Of a DNA stretch of 64,000 nucleotides, positions 17,976 to 26,080 are shown piece after piece (position 1 is the first letter of the stretch; every line of letters starts with the position of its first letter). The notes below the pieces were generated by a model that saw only the letters and a program-made list of their open reading frames with translations, was not told where the DNA came from and searched no databases. This DNA comes from Clavibacter zhangzhiyongii (GTDB lineage: Bacteria > Actinomycetota > Actinomycetes > Actinomycetales > Microbacteriaceae). The stretch lies in NCBI RefSeq assembly GCF_014775655.1, contig NZ_CP061274.1, positions 2,542,001-2,606,000 on the forward strand, written 5' to 3'. Both the position numbers and the translations under genes were made by a program.

Positions 17976-18985
17976 GGTCGTACCTCCTGGGGTGCAGCGG
18001 GTGGATCGGTCACGGCCGGCGGGCGGGTGATGGGGATCTCCCCGCTCTCGCGGGGCGGCATCCCGGCGGGCGAGCGGGGGCACGTCGCACGCGGGGGCCT
18101 CGTGGTCGGGGGCGATGGTGGGGGCACGGTGCCGTCCCGCAGGCCGAGCACCCTCAGCACGGCCTCTCCTGTCTCCGGAGGACGCTCGCGGAGAGCCGAG
18201 TGGTCGGCGCGCGCAGCGGCCGCGTGGCGGCGCGATCCCGCGGTCCGCGGGCTGTCCCCCCGGCCGTCGACCCCTCCCGGAGGACGTCGCGCGCGCCGCG
18301 TCGGTGATCGGAGCCAGCAGCCCCGGCTTCCGATTCCACGGTCGAGTCGATCATCATCCCCCCGAATGATCACGCGCTGCCGGCAAAGGAATGCCATATC
18401 ACGTGAATCCCCGTGATCACGTGTTCGCCCACTGTAGGTGATCCATTTTCCGTGGGCAATGGGTGACGGGCTGAAGCGGATCGCGCTGAGCGAGGTAAGG
18501 GGCCCCGGGTGTCGCGAACGCGATACCCGGGGAACCGTGCTCCTGCCGCCCTCCTGGGAGAGGAGAGCGGAGGGAGGTGAGGCAAAGAGCCGATCAACGG
18601 CGGTGGCGACCCCGGAACTGGGGCACGCCGCCCCGAGTCGCTGATGCAGGAGGAGATGCCGCGCGCTCATCTCGCATCCACCTCGACCTCCGCCCCGGCG
18701 CACGTTCGAGAAGACGCCTGGTGCCCTCGCGCGATCGGCGCGGAATGCGCTCGACGCTCGTGGCGGGATGCGCGTGCGGAAACCGATGCCCGCCCGCGCG
18801 CCGTTTCCCGGACCCGAGCACGGCCGAGAGGGGAGATAGCGAGAAGGATTCCGTGTGGATGACGGAGGATTCCCGGAGACGTCACGAACCGCCGTCCTCG
18901 GCTCCACCGGCTCGACCCCCGTGCGATGAGGATCATCGACCGACCATGCCCGCAGGCGTTCGCCCCGTCCGGCCGGGCGACGCCG
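17976..18985. other. About 1 kb without a supportable gene
   Basis: Several open frames cross this stretch on both strands, but none has a family motif or a convincing start. The part at 18361-18460 is clearly richer in A+T than the rest of the window and holds three GATCACG/TATCACG words (18368-18423), two of them within TCACGTG contexts. That is a likely promoter or regulator-binding region for the operon to its left. A strong hairpin follows at 18503. The stretch looks like degenerate, formerly mobile DNA. Confidence 0.45.
18503..18532. other. Strong 14-bp hairpin in the island
   Basis: The arms CCCCGGGTGTCGCG and CGCGATACCCGGGG are self-complementary with one wobble and a 2-nt centre. 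No gene ends next to it, so its role as terminator or structural element is open. Confidence 0.5.
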
Positions 18986-19183
18986 TCAGACGAGCGGCTT
19001 CTCGAAGCAGACGGAGTTCGTCACCGGGATGCACGGCGGGTGCACGTCGATGGGCAGCCACCCCGCGGTCGCGTGGAGCTGGATCGCGTCGGGCCGCCGA
19101 TCCTCCGTCTGCAGGATCAGCCGAAGCGCGCCGCGCTCGCGGGCCACGCGCTCCAGCCCCGCCATGAGCACGCGGGAGAGGCC
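18986..19183 (-). pseudogene. GNAT acetyltransferase fragment (C-terminal part)
   Basis: Read on the minus strand this encodes RVLMAGLERVARERGALRLI through NSVCFEKPLV and a stop. It matches the C-terminal 60 or so residues of the intact GNAT gene at 21556-22092. By hand alignment the DNA shows about 33 mismatches over 198 bases (about 83% identity). The N-terminal two thirds, including the start, are absent; the sequence switches to hrpA at GAGGCC (19178-19183). The remnant is too short to be a functional acetyltransferase. Confidence 0.88.
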
Positions 19184-19336
19184 GGCGGCGTCATCCCGTC
19201 GGCGCCGCACGCGCCCGAATCGCTCGTGCACGCGCGCTGGATGCTCGAGGAGCTCTGCCTCAGCCTCTTCGCGCAGCACCTGCCGACGGCCGAGCCGGTG
19301 TCGCTGCAGCGTATCCGGAAGGTGCTCGCGGGCTGA
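19178..19336 (+). pseudogene. hrpA fragment (last 52 codons)
   Basis: The plus strand reads EAGGVIPSAPHAPESLVHAR and continues to SLQRIRKVLAG and a stop, matching the HrpA C-terminus. It has no start codon, ribosome site or promoter of its own, and about 1220 upstream residues are missing. It is fused head-on to a minus-strand GNAT fragment. This makes it a recombination scar rather than a gene. Confidence 0.92.
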
Positions 19337-19343
19337 GGCGCGC
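19178..19343 (+). repeat. Direct repeat copy B (hrpA 3' end)
   Basis: Copy of 15952-16117 with six mismatches; three of the changes alter residues (Ala to Glu, Arg to Cys, Ser to Gly). Its left edge is the GAGGCC shared with the GNAT fragment. Confidence 0.9.
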
Positions 19344-19354
19344 CTCCGGGCGAC

Positions 19355-19382
19355 GGCGCTCGGCGCTCGGCGCTCGGCGCTC
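19355..19382. repeat. Four tandem copies of GGCGCTC
   Basis: Four perfect 7-bp units in a row lie between the hrpA fragment and the phosphatase promoter. The run could change by slippage. Confidence 0.8.
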
Positions 19383-19400
19383 CCTATTTCCTCAGGCGCG

Positions 19401-19406
19401 TAGACT
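19401..19406 (+). promoter_or_regulatory. -10 box TAGACT for the phosphatase gene
   Basis: TAGACT lies about 88 nt before the ATG at 19494, just after the GGCGCTC repeat. A leader of roughly 80 nt with an AGGGGGA ribosome site would follow. Confidence 0.35.
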
Positions 19407-19493
19407 GGGGCATCGCGCGTCACGGCTCCGGCCGGTCGTGCGACGCGCGGATCGGGGGATCCGCACGAGGGCGCGAGCGCACAGGGGGACCGC

Positions 19494-20660
19494 ATGGACG
19501 CCGATCTCCGCGAGCGCCAGCGCCTCGAGACGCTCGAGTCGCTGCACGTGTTCGGCTCGCGTCCGGAGACGCGCTTCGACCGGATCACGATGATGATCGC
19601 CGAGTTCTACCGCGTGCCCATCGCGGGCATCGGCATCATCGGCGCCGACGCCATCTGGATGAAGTCGAGCCTCGGTCTGCCCGGCCCGCGCTGGGCGCGC
19701 GACGGCACCTTCACCGAGGCGGCCCTCGGCGCGGACGGCATGCTCGTCGTCGAGGACGCGCGGGACGATCCCCGGCTCGCCTCCTCCCCCAGCGCCACGG
19801 GCGCGCTCGGCATCCGCTTCTACGCGGCGCAGCAGCTGCGCGCGGCCGACGGCAACGTCCTCGGCGTCTTCTTCGTCGCCGACACCGCGCCCCGCGCCTT
19901 CGGCACGTCCGACCGCGCGCGCCTCGCCCTCATCGGCGACTTCTTCTCCGAGGAGCTCGCGCGCGAGACCGACAGCCAGCGCGCGGCCGAGGTCGCCCGC
20001 GCCCTCTCGCCGAAGGCCGCCCCGCACCTCGACGGCTACGAGATCGCGGGCACGAGCATCCCCGCGCAGGTCGTGGGCGGCGACGTGCACGACTGGTTCC
20101 TCGAGGGCGACGACCTCCGCCTCACGCTCGCCGACGTGATGGGCAAGGGCGTCGGCGCCGCGATCCTCGCCGCCGGCGTGCGGGCCAGCATCCGCCTCGC
20201 GTCGCGCACGCACGGCGTCCGCAGCACGATGGTCCGCGCCGCCGACGCGCTCGTCGACGACCTCTCCTCCGCCGGGTCCTTCAGCACGGTCTTCCACGCC
20301 CGGCTCGCCGTCGCGACCGGCGTCCTCACCTACGTCGACGCCGGGCACGGGCTGTCGCTCCTCATCCGCTCCGACGGCAGCGCCGTGCGCCTCCACGGGC
20401 GCCACCTCCCGCTCGGGCTCGAGGCGGAGGACGCGTGGCAGGAGGAGTCGGTGCGGCTGGAGCCGGGCGACAGCCTCGTGGTCTTCAGCGACGGCCTCCT
20501 CGACTTCTTCGACGACGAGGAGGCGACCTACGCGTACCTCTCGGGCCTCATGGCGCGGCACGCCTCGCCGCAGCGCTTCGTCGACGCGCTCGTCAAGCTC
20601 ACGCCGGCGGGCCAGCCCGACGACTGCACGGTCATCGCCGTCCGGCGCGACCCCGCCTGA
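19494..20660 (+). CDS. GAF domain / SpoIIE-type PP2C serine phosphatase
   Basis: The 388-residue protein has an N-terminal GAF-like sensor domain (about residues 15-160: RFDRITMMIAEFYRVPIAGIG, FYAAQQLRAADGNVLGVFFV). A PP2C/SpoIIE phosphatase domain follows, with metal-binding aspartates in QVVGGDVHDWF, LTLADVMGKGVGAA, LTYVDAGHG and VVFSDGLLDFFDD. Such RsbU-like enzymes remove phosphate from anti-sigma-factor antagonists in partner-switching stress pathways; no such partners are adjacent. The ATG has an AGGGGGA Shine-Dalgarno. It stands directly after the hrpA scar, so its upstream context has been rearranged. Confidence 0.88.
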   Translation: MDADLRERQRLETLESLHVFGSRPETRFDRITMMIAEFYRVPIAGIGIIGADAIWMKSSLGLPGPRWARDGTFTEAALGADGMLVVEDARDDPRLASSPSATGALGIRFYAAQQLRAADGNVLGVFFVADTAPRAFGTSDRARLALIGDFFSEELARETDSQRAAEVARALSPKAAPHLDGYEIAGTSIPAQVVGGDVHDWFLEGDDLRLTLADVMGKGVGAAILAAGVRASIRLASRTHGVRSTMVRAADALVDDLSSAGSFSTVFHARLAVATGVLTYVDAGHGLSLLIRSDGSAVRLHGRHLPLGLEAEDAWQEESVRLEPGDSLVVFSDGLLDFFDDEEATYAYLSGLMARHASPQRFVDALVKLTPAGQPDDCTVIAVRRDPA

Positions 20661-20678
20661 CCACGCGACCTGGCCTGA

Positions 20679-21527
20679 TCAGCGGTCGCCGGCCGGAGCC
20701 GCGCCCGTCGCCGCCGGCAGCTCCGGCCGGTTCGACCAGGCCGACCAGGATCCCGGGTACAGGGCCGCGTCGATCCCCGCGATCGCGAGCGCCGCGATCT
20801 CGTGCGCGGCCGTGACGCCGGACCCGCAGTAGACGCCCACGGGCTCCCCCGGCCGGATCCCCAGCGCCGCGTACCGCTCCCGCAGCGCGCCCGCGGGGAG
20901 GAACGCGCCCGTCGCGTCGACCGTCTCGGCGGTCGGCGCGCTCCGGGCACCGGGGATGTGGCCGGCGCGCGGATCCACCGGCTCGACCTCGCCGCGGTAG
21001 CGCTCCGCCGCGCGGGCGTCGAGGAGGACGCCCGTGCGGGCGAGGTCGGCGGCGCCGTCCTCGTCGACGGTCGGAAGCGCGCCGCGGGTGAGCGTCACGT
21101 CGCCCGGCTCGGGGGTGACGGATCCCGTCACCAGCGGCAGCGCGGCCGCGACCCAGGCGGGCAGGGCACCGTCGAGGAGCCGCACGTCGGCGATCCCGGC
21201 GTCGCGCAGCAGCCACCAGGCGCGCGCGGCCGCCATGTTGCCGCCGCCGTCGTGCACGATCACCGCGTCGCCCTGCCGGATCCCCCAGCCGCGCGCCGCG
21301 CGCTCGAGGTCCGCGGCCGCGGGCAGCGGGTGCCGGCCGTCCTCGACAGCGCCGTGCCCGGCGAGCTCCGCGTCGAGGTCGACGTAGACGGCGCCCGGGA
21401 TGTGCCCGGCCTCGTGCAGCGGGCGGCCGGGCGGACCCCCGAGCGACCAGCGCACGTCGAGAACGCGCACGTCGTCGCGGGTGCGGAGGGCGTCGTCGAG
21501 CTCGGCCGGCGTGATGAGGATGTCCAT
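20679..21527 (-). CDS. Thiosulfate/3-mercaptopyruvate sulfurtransferase (two rhodanese domains)
   Basis: This cytoplasmic 282-residue protein has tandem rhodanese domains. The first (VRVLDVRWSLGG, EAGHIPGAVYVDLD) is the inactive structural copy. The second has DARAAERYRGEVEPVDPRAG, HIPGARSAP and the catalytic loop VYCGSGVTAAH. The CGSGVTA loop is typical of 3-mercaptopyruvate sulfurtransferases (SseA type) more than of CRKGVTA-type rhodaneses. The ATG at 21527 is used; a GTG lies one codon upstream. It converges on the phosphatase gene with an 18-bp gap and lies downstream of the GNAT gene on the same strand. Confidence 0.93.
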   Translation of the reverse strand: MDILITPAELDDALRTRDDVRVLDVRWSLGGPPGRPLHEAGHIPGAVYVDLDAELAGHGAVEDGRHPLPAAADLERAARGWGIRQGDAVIVHDGGGNMAAARAWWLLRDAGIADVRLLDGALPAWVAAALPLVTGSVTPEPGDVTLTRGALPTVDEDGAADLARTGVLLDARAAERYRGEVEPVDPRAGHIPGARSAPTAETVDATGAFLPAGALRERYAALGIRPGEPVGVYCGSGVTAAHEIAALAIAGIDAALYPGSWSAWSNRPELPAATGAAPAGDR

Positions 21528-21555
21528 CACCCCATCGTCCCAGCGTCGCCCGCCC

Positions 21556-22092
21556 TCAGCCCAGCGGCTTCTCGAAGCAGATCGAGTTCGTGACCGGGAG
21601 GTAGGGCGGGTACACGTCGATGGGCAGCCAGCCCGCGGTCTCGTAGAGCCGCACGGCGTCCGGCTGCCGGTCGCCCGTCTGCAGGATCAGCCGCGGCGCG
21701 CCGAGCTCCCGCCCGACCCGCTCGAGCTCCGCCATGAGCACGCGCGCGAGGCCCGTGCCGCGGTGCGCAGGATCCACGACGACCTTCTTCAGCTCCAGCT
21801 CGCCGCCCAGCCGCCGGATGACGCCGTGCGCGGCCGCCTCCCGGTCGTCGCCCTCGGCCACGAGCAGCACCACGGCCTCGACGTCCGCCGGGTCGAGCGC
21901 GAACGCGGCCGCCGCCTTCGCGGGCCAGTCGGGGTCGTCCGCGTGCCGGCCCTCGTAGCGGACGTCCATCTCGTCCTCCATGGCGCGGCGGACGCGGGCG
22001 CCCCGCGGGTCGTCCCACCCGACCACCTCGGTGCGGTACGCCCGCCCGTCGCGGGCGAGGTGACGCGGGGCGGTGTCGTGCTGCTGGTCCAT
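21556..22092 (-). CDS. GNAT family N-acetyltransferase
   Basis: The 178-residue product has the acetyl-CoA binding signature in LELKKVVVDPAHRGTGLARV (RGTGLA is the Q/RxxGxG/A loop) and a C-terminal strand block LILQTGDRQPDAVRLYETAG. It transfers an acetyl group from acetyl-CoA to an unknown amine. The ATG has a GAGAGGG ribosome site. It is transcribed toward the sulfurtransferase gene, 28 bp away. A diverged copy of its C-terminal third is present as a fragment at 18986-19183. Confidence 0.9.
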   Translation of the reverse strand: MDQQHDTAPRHLARDGRAYRTEVVGWDDPRGARVRRAMEDEMDVRYEGRHADDPDWPAKAAAAFALDPADVEAVVLLVAEGDDREAAAHGVIRRLGGELELKKVVVDPAHRGTGLARVLMAELERVGRELGAPRLILQTGDRQPDAVRLYETAGWLPIDVYPPYLPVTNSICFEKPLG

Positions 22093-22242
22093 GGGCCCTC
22101 TCGATGGCGGTGACGGTGATGACGCGGGTGGATGCGGGCGGTGGCCCGGGCGGGCATGACGACGCCCGCACCGGCATCCTCGTCGGATGCGCGGCGCGGG
22201 CGGCGTCGGGTCGTGCGGTGCCGCGTGGCGCGGCGGTCGGTG

Positions 22243-23238
22243 CTACTTGGCGCCGACCGTGGCGGACGCGTTCGACTCGTACGACGTGTTGGTCGACTCG
22301 AAGAAGTTGACGAGCTGCAGCGTGTCGTTCGCCGTGGCCATCCACTTCGCCGGGTTCGAGACCTTGTACTCGGCCTCGAAGCCGAGCTCCTCGAGCCGGC
22401 GGTCGGCCAGGTACTTCACGTACTGGTTGATGTAGTTCGCGTTGAGGCCGAGGATGCCGTTCGGCAGGAGGTCGCGGTTGTACTGCTCCTCCATCTCGAC
22501 GGCGTCGAGGATCATCTGCTTGATCTCGGCGGCGAACTCCTCCGTCTGCAGGTCGGGGTTCTCCTCCAGCACCGTGAGGATGAGGTTGATCCCGAACTTG
22601 AGGTGCAGCGACTCGTCGCGCACGATCCAGTCCATGAGCGAGCCGAAGTTGCGCAGCAGGTTCCGCTGGCGGAACGACAGCGACACCATGAAGCCCGAGT
22701 AGAACCAGATGCCCTCGAGGATCACGTTGTACGCGACGAGGTTTCGGACGAAGTCCTTCTTGCCCTCAGTGGTGGTGATGTCGAGGGTCTGCTCGGTCAT
22801 GCGCTTGATGAACTTGACCTCGAACTCCTCCTTGCGCGCCATCGACGGGATGTCGACGTGGGAGTTGTAGGCGGCCTCGCGGTCGATCGGGAACGTCTCG
22901 AGGACGTACTCGAACGACATGCAGTGGTTCGCCTCCTCCCACATCTGCTTCGCCAGGTAGAGGTGGCACTCCGGCGCGTTGATGTACGGGTAGACGCCGA
23001 ACGCGAGCGCCTTGTTCACCAGCAGCTCGTTCGGGTTGAAGTAGCTCATGAGGAACGTGATCGCGTGGCGCTCCTCGTCCGTCATCTTCTTGAAGTCCGC
23101 GATGTCCTCACCGAGCTGGATCTCGTTGGGGAACCACGTGTTGGCGACGGCCTGGTCGTACAGGTCCATGGCCCACTGGTAGTTGACGGGCTTGAGGAGG
23201 AGGCCCTCCTGGATTCCCGTGCCGAGGATCTTCGACAT
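22243..23238 (-). CDS. nrdB: Ribonucleotide reductase beta subunit, class Ic-like
   Basis: The 331-residue R2 protein builds the radical cofactor for reduction of ribonucleotides. All six metal ligands can be placed by their fixed spacing: Glu71, Glu102, His105, Glu175, Glu209 and His212. The radical tyrosine position, four residues after the first His (EEANHCMSFEY), is Phe109, and the first ligand is Glu where class Ia has Asp. Both are marks of the Mn/Fe class Ic proteins first described in Chlamydia. The C-terminus keeps a Tyr in NFFESTNTSY that should bind alpha. The start has a GGAGAAG ribosome site. It is last in the operon after nrdA and the tail ORF. Confidence 0.93.
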   Translation of the reverse strand: MSKILGTGIQEGLLLKPVNYQWAMDLYDQAVANTWFPNEIQLGEDIADFKKMTDEERHAITFLMSYFNPNELLVNKALAFGVYPYINAPECHLYLAKQMWEEANHCMSFEYVLETFPIDREAAYNSHVDIPSMARKEEFEVKFIKRMTEQTLDITTTEGKKDFVRNLVAYNVILEGIWFYSGFMVSLSFRQRNLLRNFGSLMDWIVRDESLHLKFGINLILTVLEENPDLQTEEFAAEIKQMILDAVEMEEQYNRDLLPNGILGLNANYINQYVKYLADRRLEELGFEAEYKVSNPAKWMATANDTLQLVNFFESTNTSYESNASATVGAK

Positions 23239-23323
23239 CTGCTTCTTCTCTCCGGGTGACGTGCGTGGTGGTGCGGGTGGGAGCGGCCGAGTGCGCCGCG
23301 ACGATGCTGCTAGGGGGTCCCGC

Positions 23324-23401
23324 CTACTGGCAGGAGTCGCACTGGAGCTCGTCCATGGGGTCCATGGGGACGACGTAGTCGCCGAACGTGTCGTCGTTCA
23401 T
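23324..23401 (-). CDS. Separate 25-residue RNR tail peptide with CxxC
   Basis: The ATG shares its A with the nrdA stop (TGATG) and has its own GGGAGG ribosome site 9 nt upstream inside nrdA. The product is acidic and ends MDPMDELQCDSCQ. This is exactly the kind of end class I NrdA proteins carry: a flexible tail with a redox-active cysteine pair that re-reduces the active site. The nrdA frame itself ends GGVGGAR without any cysteine pair. So the shuttle cysteines appear to be encoded as a separate peptide, or joined by a -1 frameshift. nrdB follows 85 bp downstream. Too short for most gene callers. Confidence 0.72.
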   Translation of the reverse strand: MNDDTFGDYVVPMDPMDELQCDSCQ

Positions 23402-25902
23402 CAGCGTGCACCTCCCACTCCACCGAAGCCGAAGCCCTTGCGGGGCGCGGGAGCGGCCTGCGGCGCCGGAGCGTCCGCGGTCGCGGTGGACGCGGGGGCC
23501 GACGCGGGCGCCACCGCGGGAGCGCCGCCGCCGAATCCGCCGAAGCCCTTGCGCTTGGTGCCGTCGGCGTCCTGCGACTTGTCGACCTTCACGGTCGACT
23601 GCTCGGCCGTGTGGCGCGGCTTCATGTGCAGGTAGTACGTGGTCTTGACCCCGCGCTCCCAGCCGGCGAAATAGATGTCCATCATGTCGCCGAGGTCGCG
23701 CGTCTCGAGGTACATGTTGCGGCTGATGGCCTGGTCGATCCACTTCTGCGCGCGTGCGGCGACCTCGAGGAACGCGTACGGCGAGAGCTGGAAGCTCGTG
23801 CGGTACGTGGCCTTGACGTGGTCCGGGATCGCGGCGATGCCCTGGATGTCGCCCTGGCTGCGCAGGATGTTCTCGCGCACCGTCTCCCAGATGCCGAGCT
23901 CCTGCAGGTCCTTCACCAGGTTCCGGTTGACCTCGAGGAACTTGCCCGAGGAGGTGGAGCGGCTGAAGATCTGCGAGAACTGCGGGTCGAGGCCCGGCGT
24001 GGTGCCGGCGACGAGGCCGATGGACGCGGTGGGCGCGATCGCCATGAGCGTCGCGTTGCGCATGCCGCCCTTGACCTTCGTGCGCAGCGCGTCCCAGTCG
24101 AGGCGCGTGGTGCGGTTGACCTTGACGGGCACGCCGCGGTCGGCCTCCATGAGCGCGATCGAGTCGAGCGGCACGAGGCCCTCCGACCAGCGCGAGCCCG
24201 CGAAGTTCGGGTACGCGCCGCGCTCCTGCGCCAGGTCGGCCGACTCGTCGATGGCCGCGTAGGAGACGTGCTCCATGATCTCGTCGATCAGGTCGTACGA
24301 CTCCTCGGACTCGTACGAGAAGCCGAGCTTCTCGACGACGTCGGTGAAGCCCATGACGCCGAGGCCCACCGCGCGGTTCTGCTGGTTGGAGAAGTCCGCC
24401 TCCTTCACGCTGGAGCGCGTGATGTCGATGAGGTTGTCGAGCTGGCGCACCGCGAGGCGTGCGCTCTGCTCGATCTTCGCGAAGTCGATCTTCCCGTCGG
24501 AGAAGTGCTGCGACAGGTTGATGGACGCCAGGTTGCAGACGGAGACGTTGTCCTCGTCCTGCGGCAGCGTGATCTCGGTGCAGAGGTTCGAGAGGTGGAT
24601 CGTGCCCGTGTTGTTGTTCAGGGCGCGGTTGTTGATCGTGTCCTTCCAGGTCAGCCACGGGTGGCTGGTGGTCTGGAGCGAGATGAGGATCGACTTGAAC
24701 TGCTCGCGCGCCTTGATGCGCTTGAACATCCGGATGCGCCCGGCCTCGGCCTCGCCGACGTAGAACGCGTAGCGCTCGGAGAACGCCTTGCCGTACAGCT
24801 CGTTGAGGTCGGAGACCTCCAGCGGGTCGAAGAGGTACCAGTCCTCGTCGTTCTGGACGCGCTTCATGAACTCGTCGCTGATCCACACCGCGGTGTTCGC
24901 GGTGCGGGTGCGGCGGTACGGGTCGCCCGAGTTCTGGCGCAGGTCGAGGAACTCGGGGAAGTCGAGGTGCCAGTTCTCCATGTAGAAGCACAGCGCGCCG
25001 AACTTCTTGCCGCCGCGGCTGACCGCGCGGAGCACCGAGTCGATGGTGTGCATGAACGGGATCGGGCCCGTGGAGGTGGTGTTGTTCGAGCGGATGGGCG
25101 AGCCCTGCGCGCGGAGCTTCGAGACGGAGAGGCCGATGCCGCCCGTGCCCTTCGTGAGCCACATGACGTCGCGCGTGGTCTTCGCGATGTGCTCGATGTC
25201 GTCCTGCATCTCCATGACGAAGCAGTTCGCGAGCTGCGGGTAGATGGTGCCCGCGTTGACGAGGGTGGAGCCGGCCGCGAGGTACTCGAGCTTCGACATC
25301 TTCTCGTAGAACGCGATGGCGGTGGAGGTGGGGTCCTGCTCGTTGAGCGTGAGGCCCATCGCGATGCGCATCCAGAAGTACTGGGGCACCTCGAGGGCGT
25401 CGCCGTTGCGGCCCTTGATGCCGTAGCGGTTGTTCAGCGTGACGACGCCGATGTACTTGAGCAGCTCGTCGTGCGCGGGCTCGAGGGCCTGGGCGAGGCG
25501 CTCCAGGTCGAACAGCTGCACGAGGCGGGAGTCGAGGAGCATCTCGTCGACGCCGCGCTGGATGTTGCGGGCGAAGTGCTCCGCGTGGAGGCGCTTGAGC
25601 TCCTCGGGCGACGAGTAGTCGCCGAGGACGCGCTTGTAGATGGTCTTGAGGAGGAGGCGCGCGGCGACGGTGTCGAACGCCGGGTCGTCCTTCACGTTCT
25701 GGAGCGCGACCTGGATGACGGCCTCATCGAGCTGCTGGGTGGTGATCCCGTCGAAGAGGGTGATCTCCAGCTCGGACGCGATCTGCGTGACCCAGCCGAT
25801 GTTCTCGTCGAGGCCCTGCGTGGCGTCCTCGATGGCCAGGTTGATGCGGTTCGCGTCGTACGGCTCCCGCGTGCCGTCGCGCTTCACTACGGTGATGGAC
25901 AC
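23401..25902 (-). CDS. nrdA: Ribonucleotide reductase alpha subunit
   Basis: The 833-residue catalytic subunit starts with an ATP-cone (about residues 1-92, ITVVKRDGTREPYDANRINL). The active-site cysteines are present: Cys227 in QLANCFVM, Asn/Cys/Glu in SNLCTEITLP and Cys in SVCNLASINL. The radical-path tyrosine pair lies in VKTTYYLHMK. The last 70 or so residues are a low-complexity Gly/Phe/Ala linker with two KGFGGFGG/KGFGFGG blocks, ending without the usual C-terminal cysteine pair; that pair is in the overlapping ORF at 23324. The GTG start has a GAGGAG ribosome site. NrdR and DnaA sites lie upstream. Confidence 0.96.
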   Translation of the reverse strand: MSITVVKRDGTREPYDANRINLAIEDATQGLDENIGWVTQIASELEITLFDGITTQQLDEAVIQVALQNVKDDPAFDTVAARLLLKTIYKRVLGDYSSPEELKRLHAEHFARNIQRGVDEMLLDSRLVQLFDLERLAQALEPAHDELLKYIGVVTLNNRYGIKGRNGDALEVPQYFWMRIAMGLTLNEQDPTSTAIAFYEKMSKLEYLAAGSTLVNAGTIYPQLANCFVMEMQDDIEHIAKTTRDVMWLTKGTGGIGLSVSKLRAQGSPIRSNNTTSTGPIPFMHTIDSVLRAVSRGGKKFGALCFYMENWHLDFPEFLDLRQNSGDPYRRTRTANTAVWISDEFMKRVQNDEDWYLFDPLEVSDLNELYGKAFSERYAFYVGEAEAGRIRMFKRIKAREQFKSILISLQTTSHPWLTWKDTINNRALNNNTGTIHLSNLCTEITLPQDEDNVSVCNLASINLSQHFSDGKIDFAKIEQSARLAVRQLDNLIDITRSSVKEADFSNQQNRAVGLGVMGFTDVVEKLGFSYESEESYDLIDEIMEHVSYAAIDESADLAQERGAYPNFAGSRWSEGLVPLDSIALMEADRGVPVKVNRTTRLDWDALRTKVKGGMRNATLMAIAPTASIGLVAGTTPGLDPQFSQIFSRSTSSGKFLEVNRNLVKDLQELGIWETVRENILRSQGDIQGIAAIPDHVKATYRTSFQLSPYAFLEVAARAQKWIDQAISRNMYLETRDLGDMMDIYFAGWERGVKTTYYLHMKPRHTAEQSTVKVDKSQDADGTKRKGFGGFGGGAPAVAPASAPASTATADAPAPQAAPAPRKGFGFGGVGGAR

Positions 25903-26080
25903 TCTGCTCCTCGTCGTCTTCGTCGTCCGCGCTGATCGGCGGCGGACTGTCCCGGGGTCGGCGGCGATGCGATGCGGGACCTGCCCGCCGCGTCCTGTGC
26001 CTCACCAGGGGAAATGCTCGGCCGGCCCCTCCGCGCCCGCTCCGTGGAGCCGGGACGACCGGGGGCCTCTGCCGTCTCCA

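Noticed and set aside
18503-18532. Terminator of a gene in the island
   Set aside because: No supported gene ends close to it on either strand and there is no T tract, so it is listed only as a hairpin.
18986-19588. A 200-codon minus-strand open frame that could be called an acetyltransferase gene
   Set aside because: Only its last 60 or so codons match GNAT; the rest is the antisense of the hrpA fragment and of the phosphatase start. It is a scar, not a gene.
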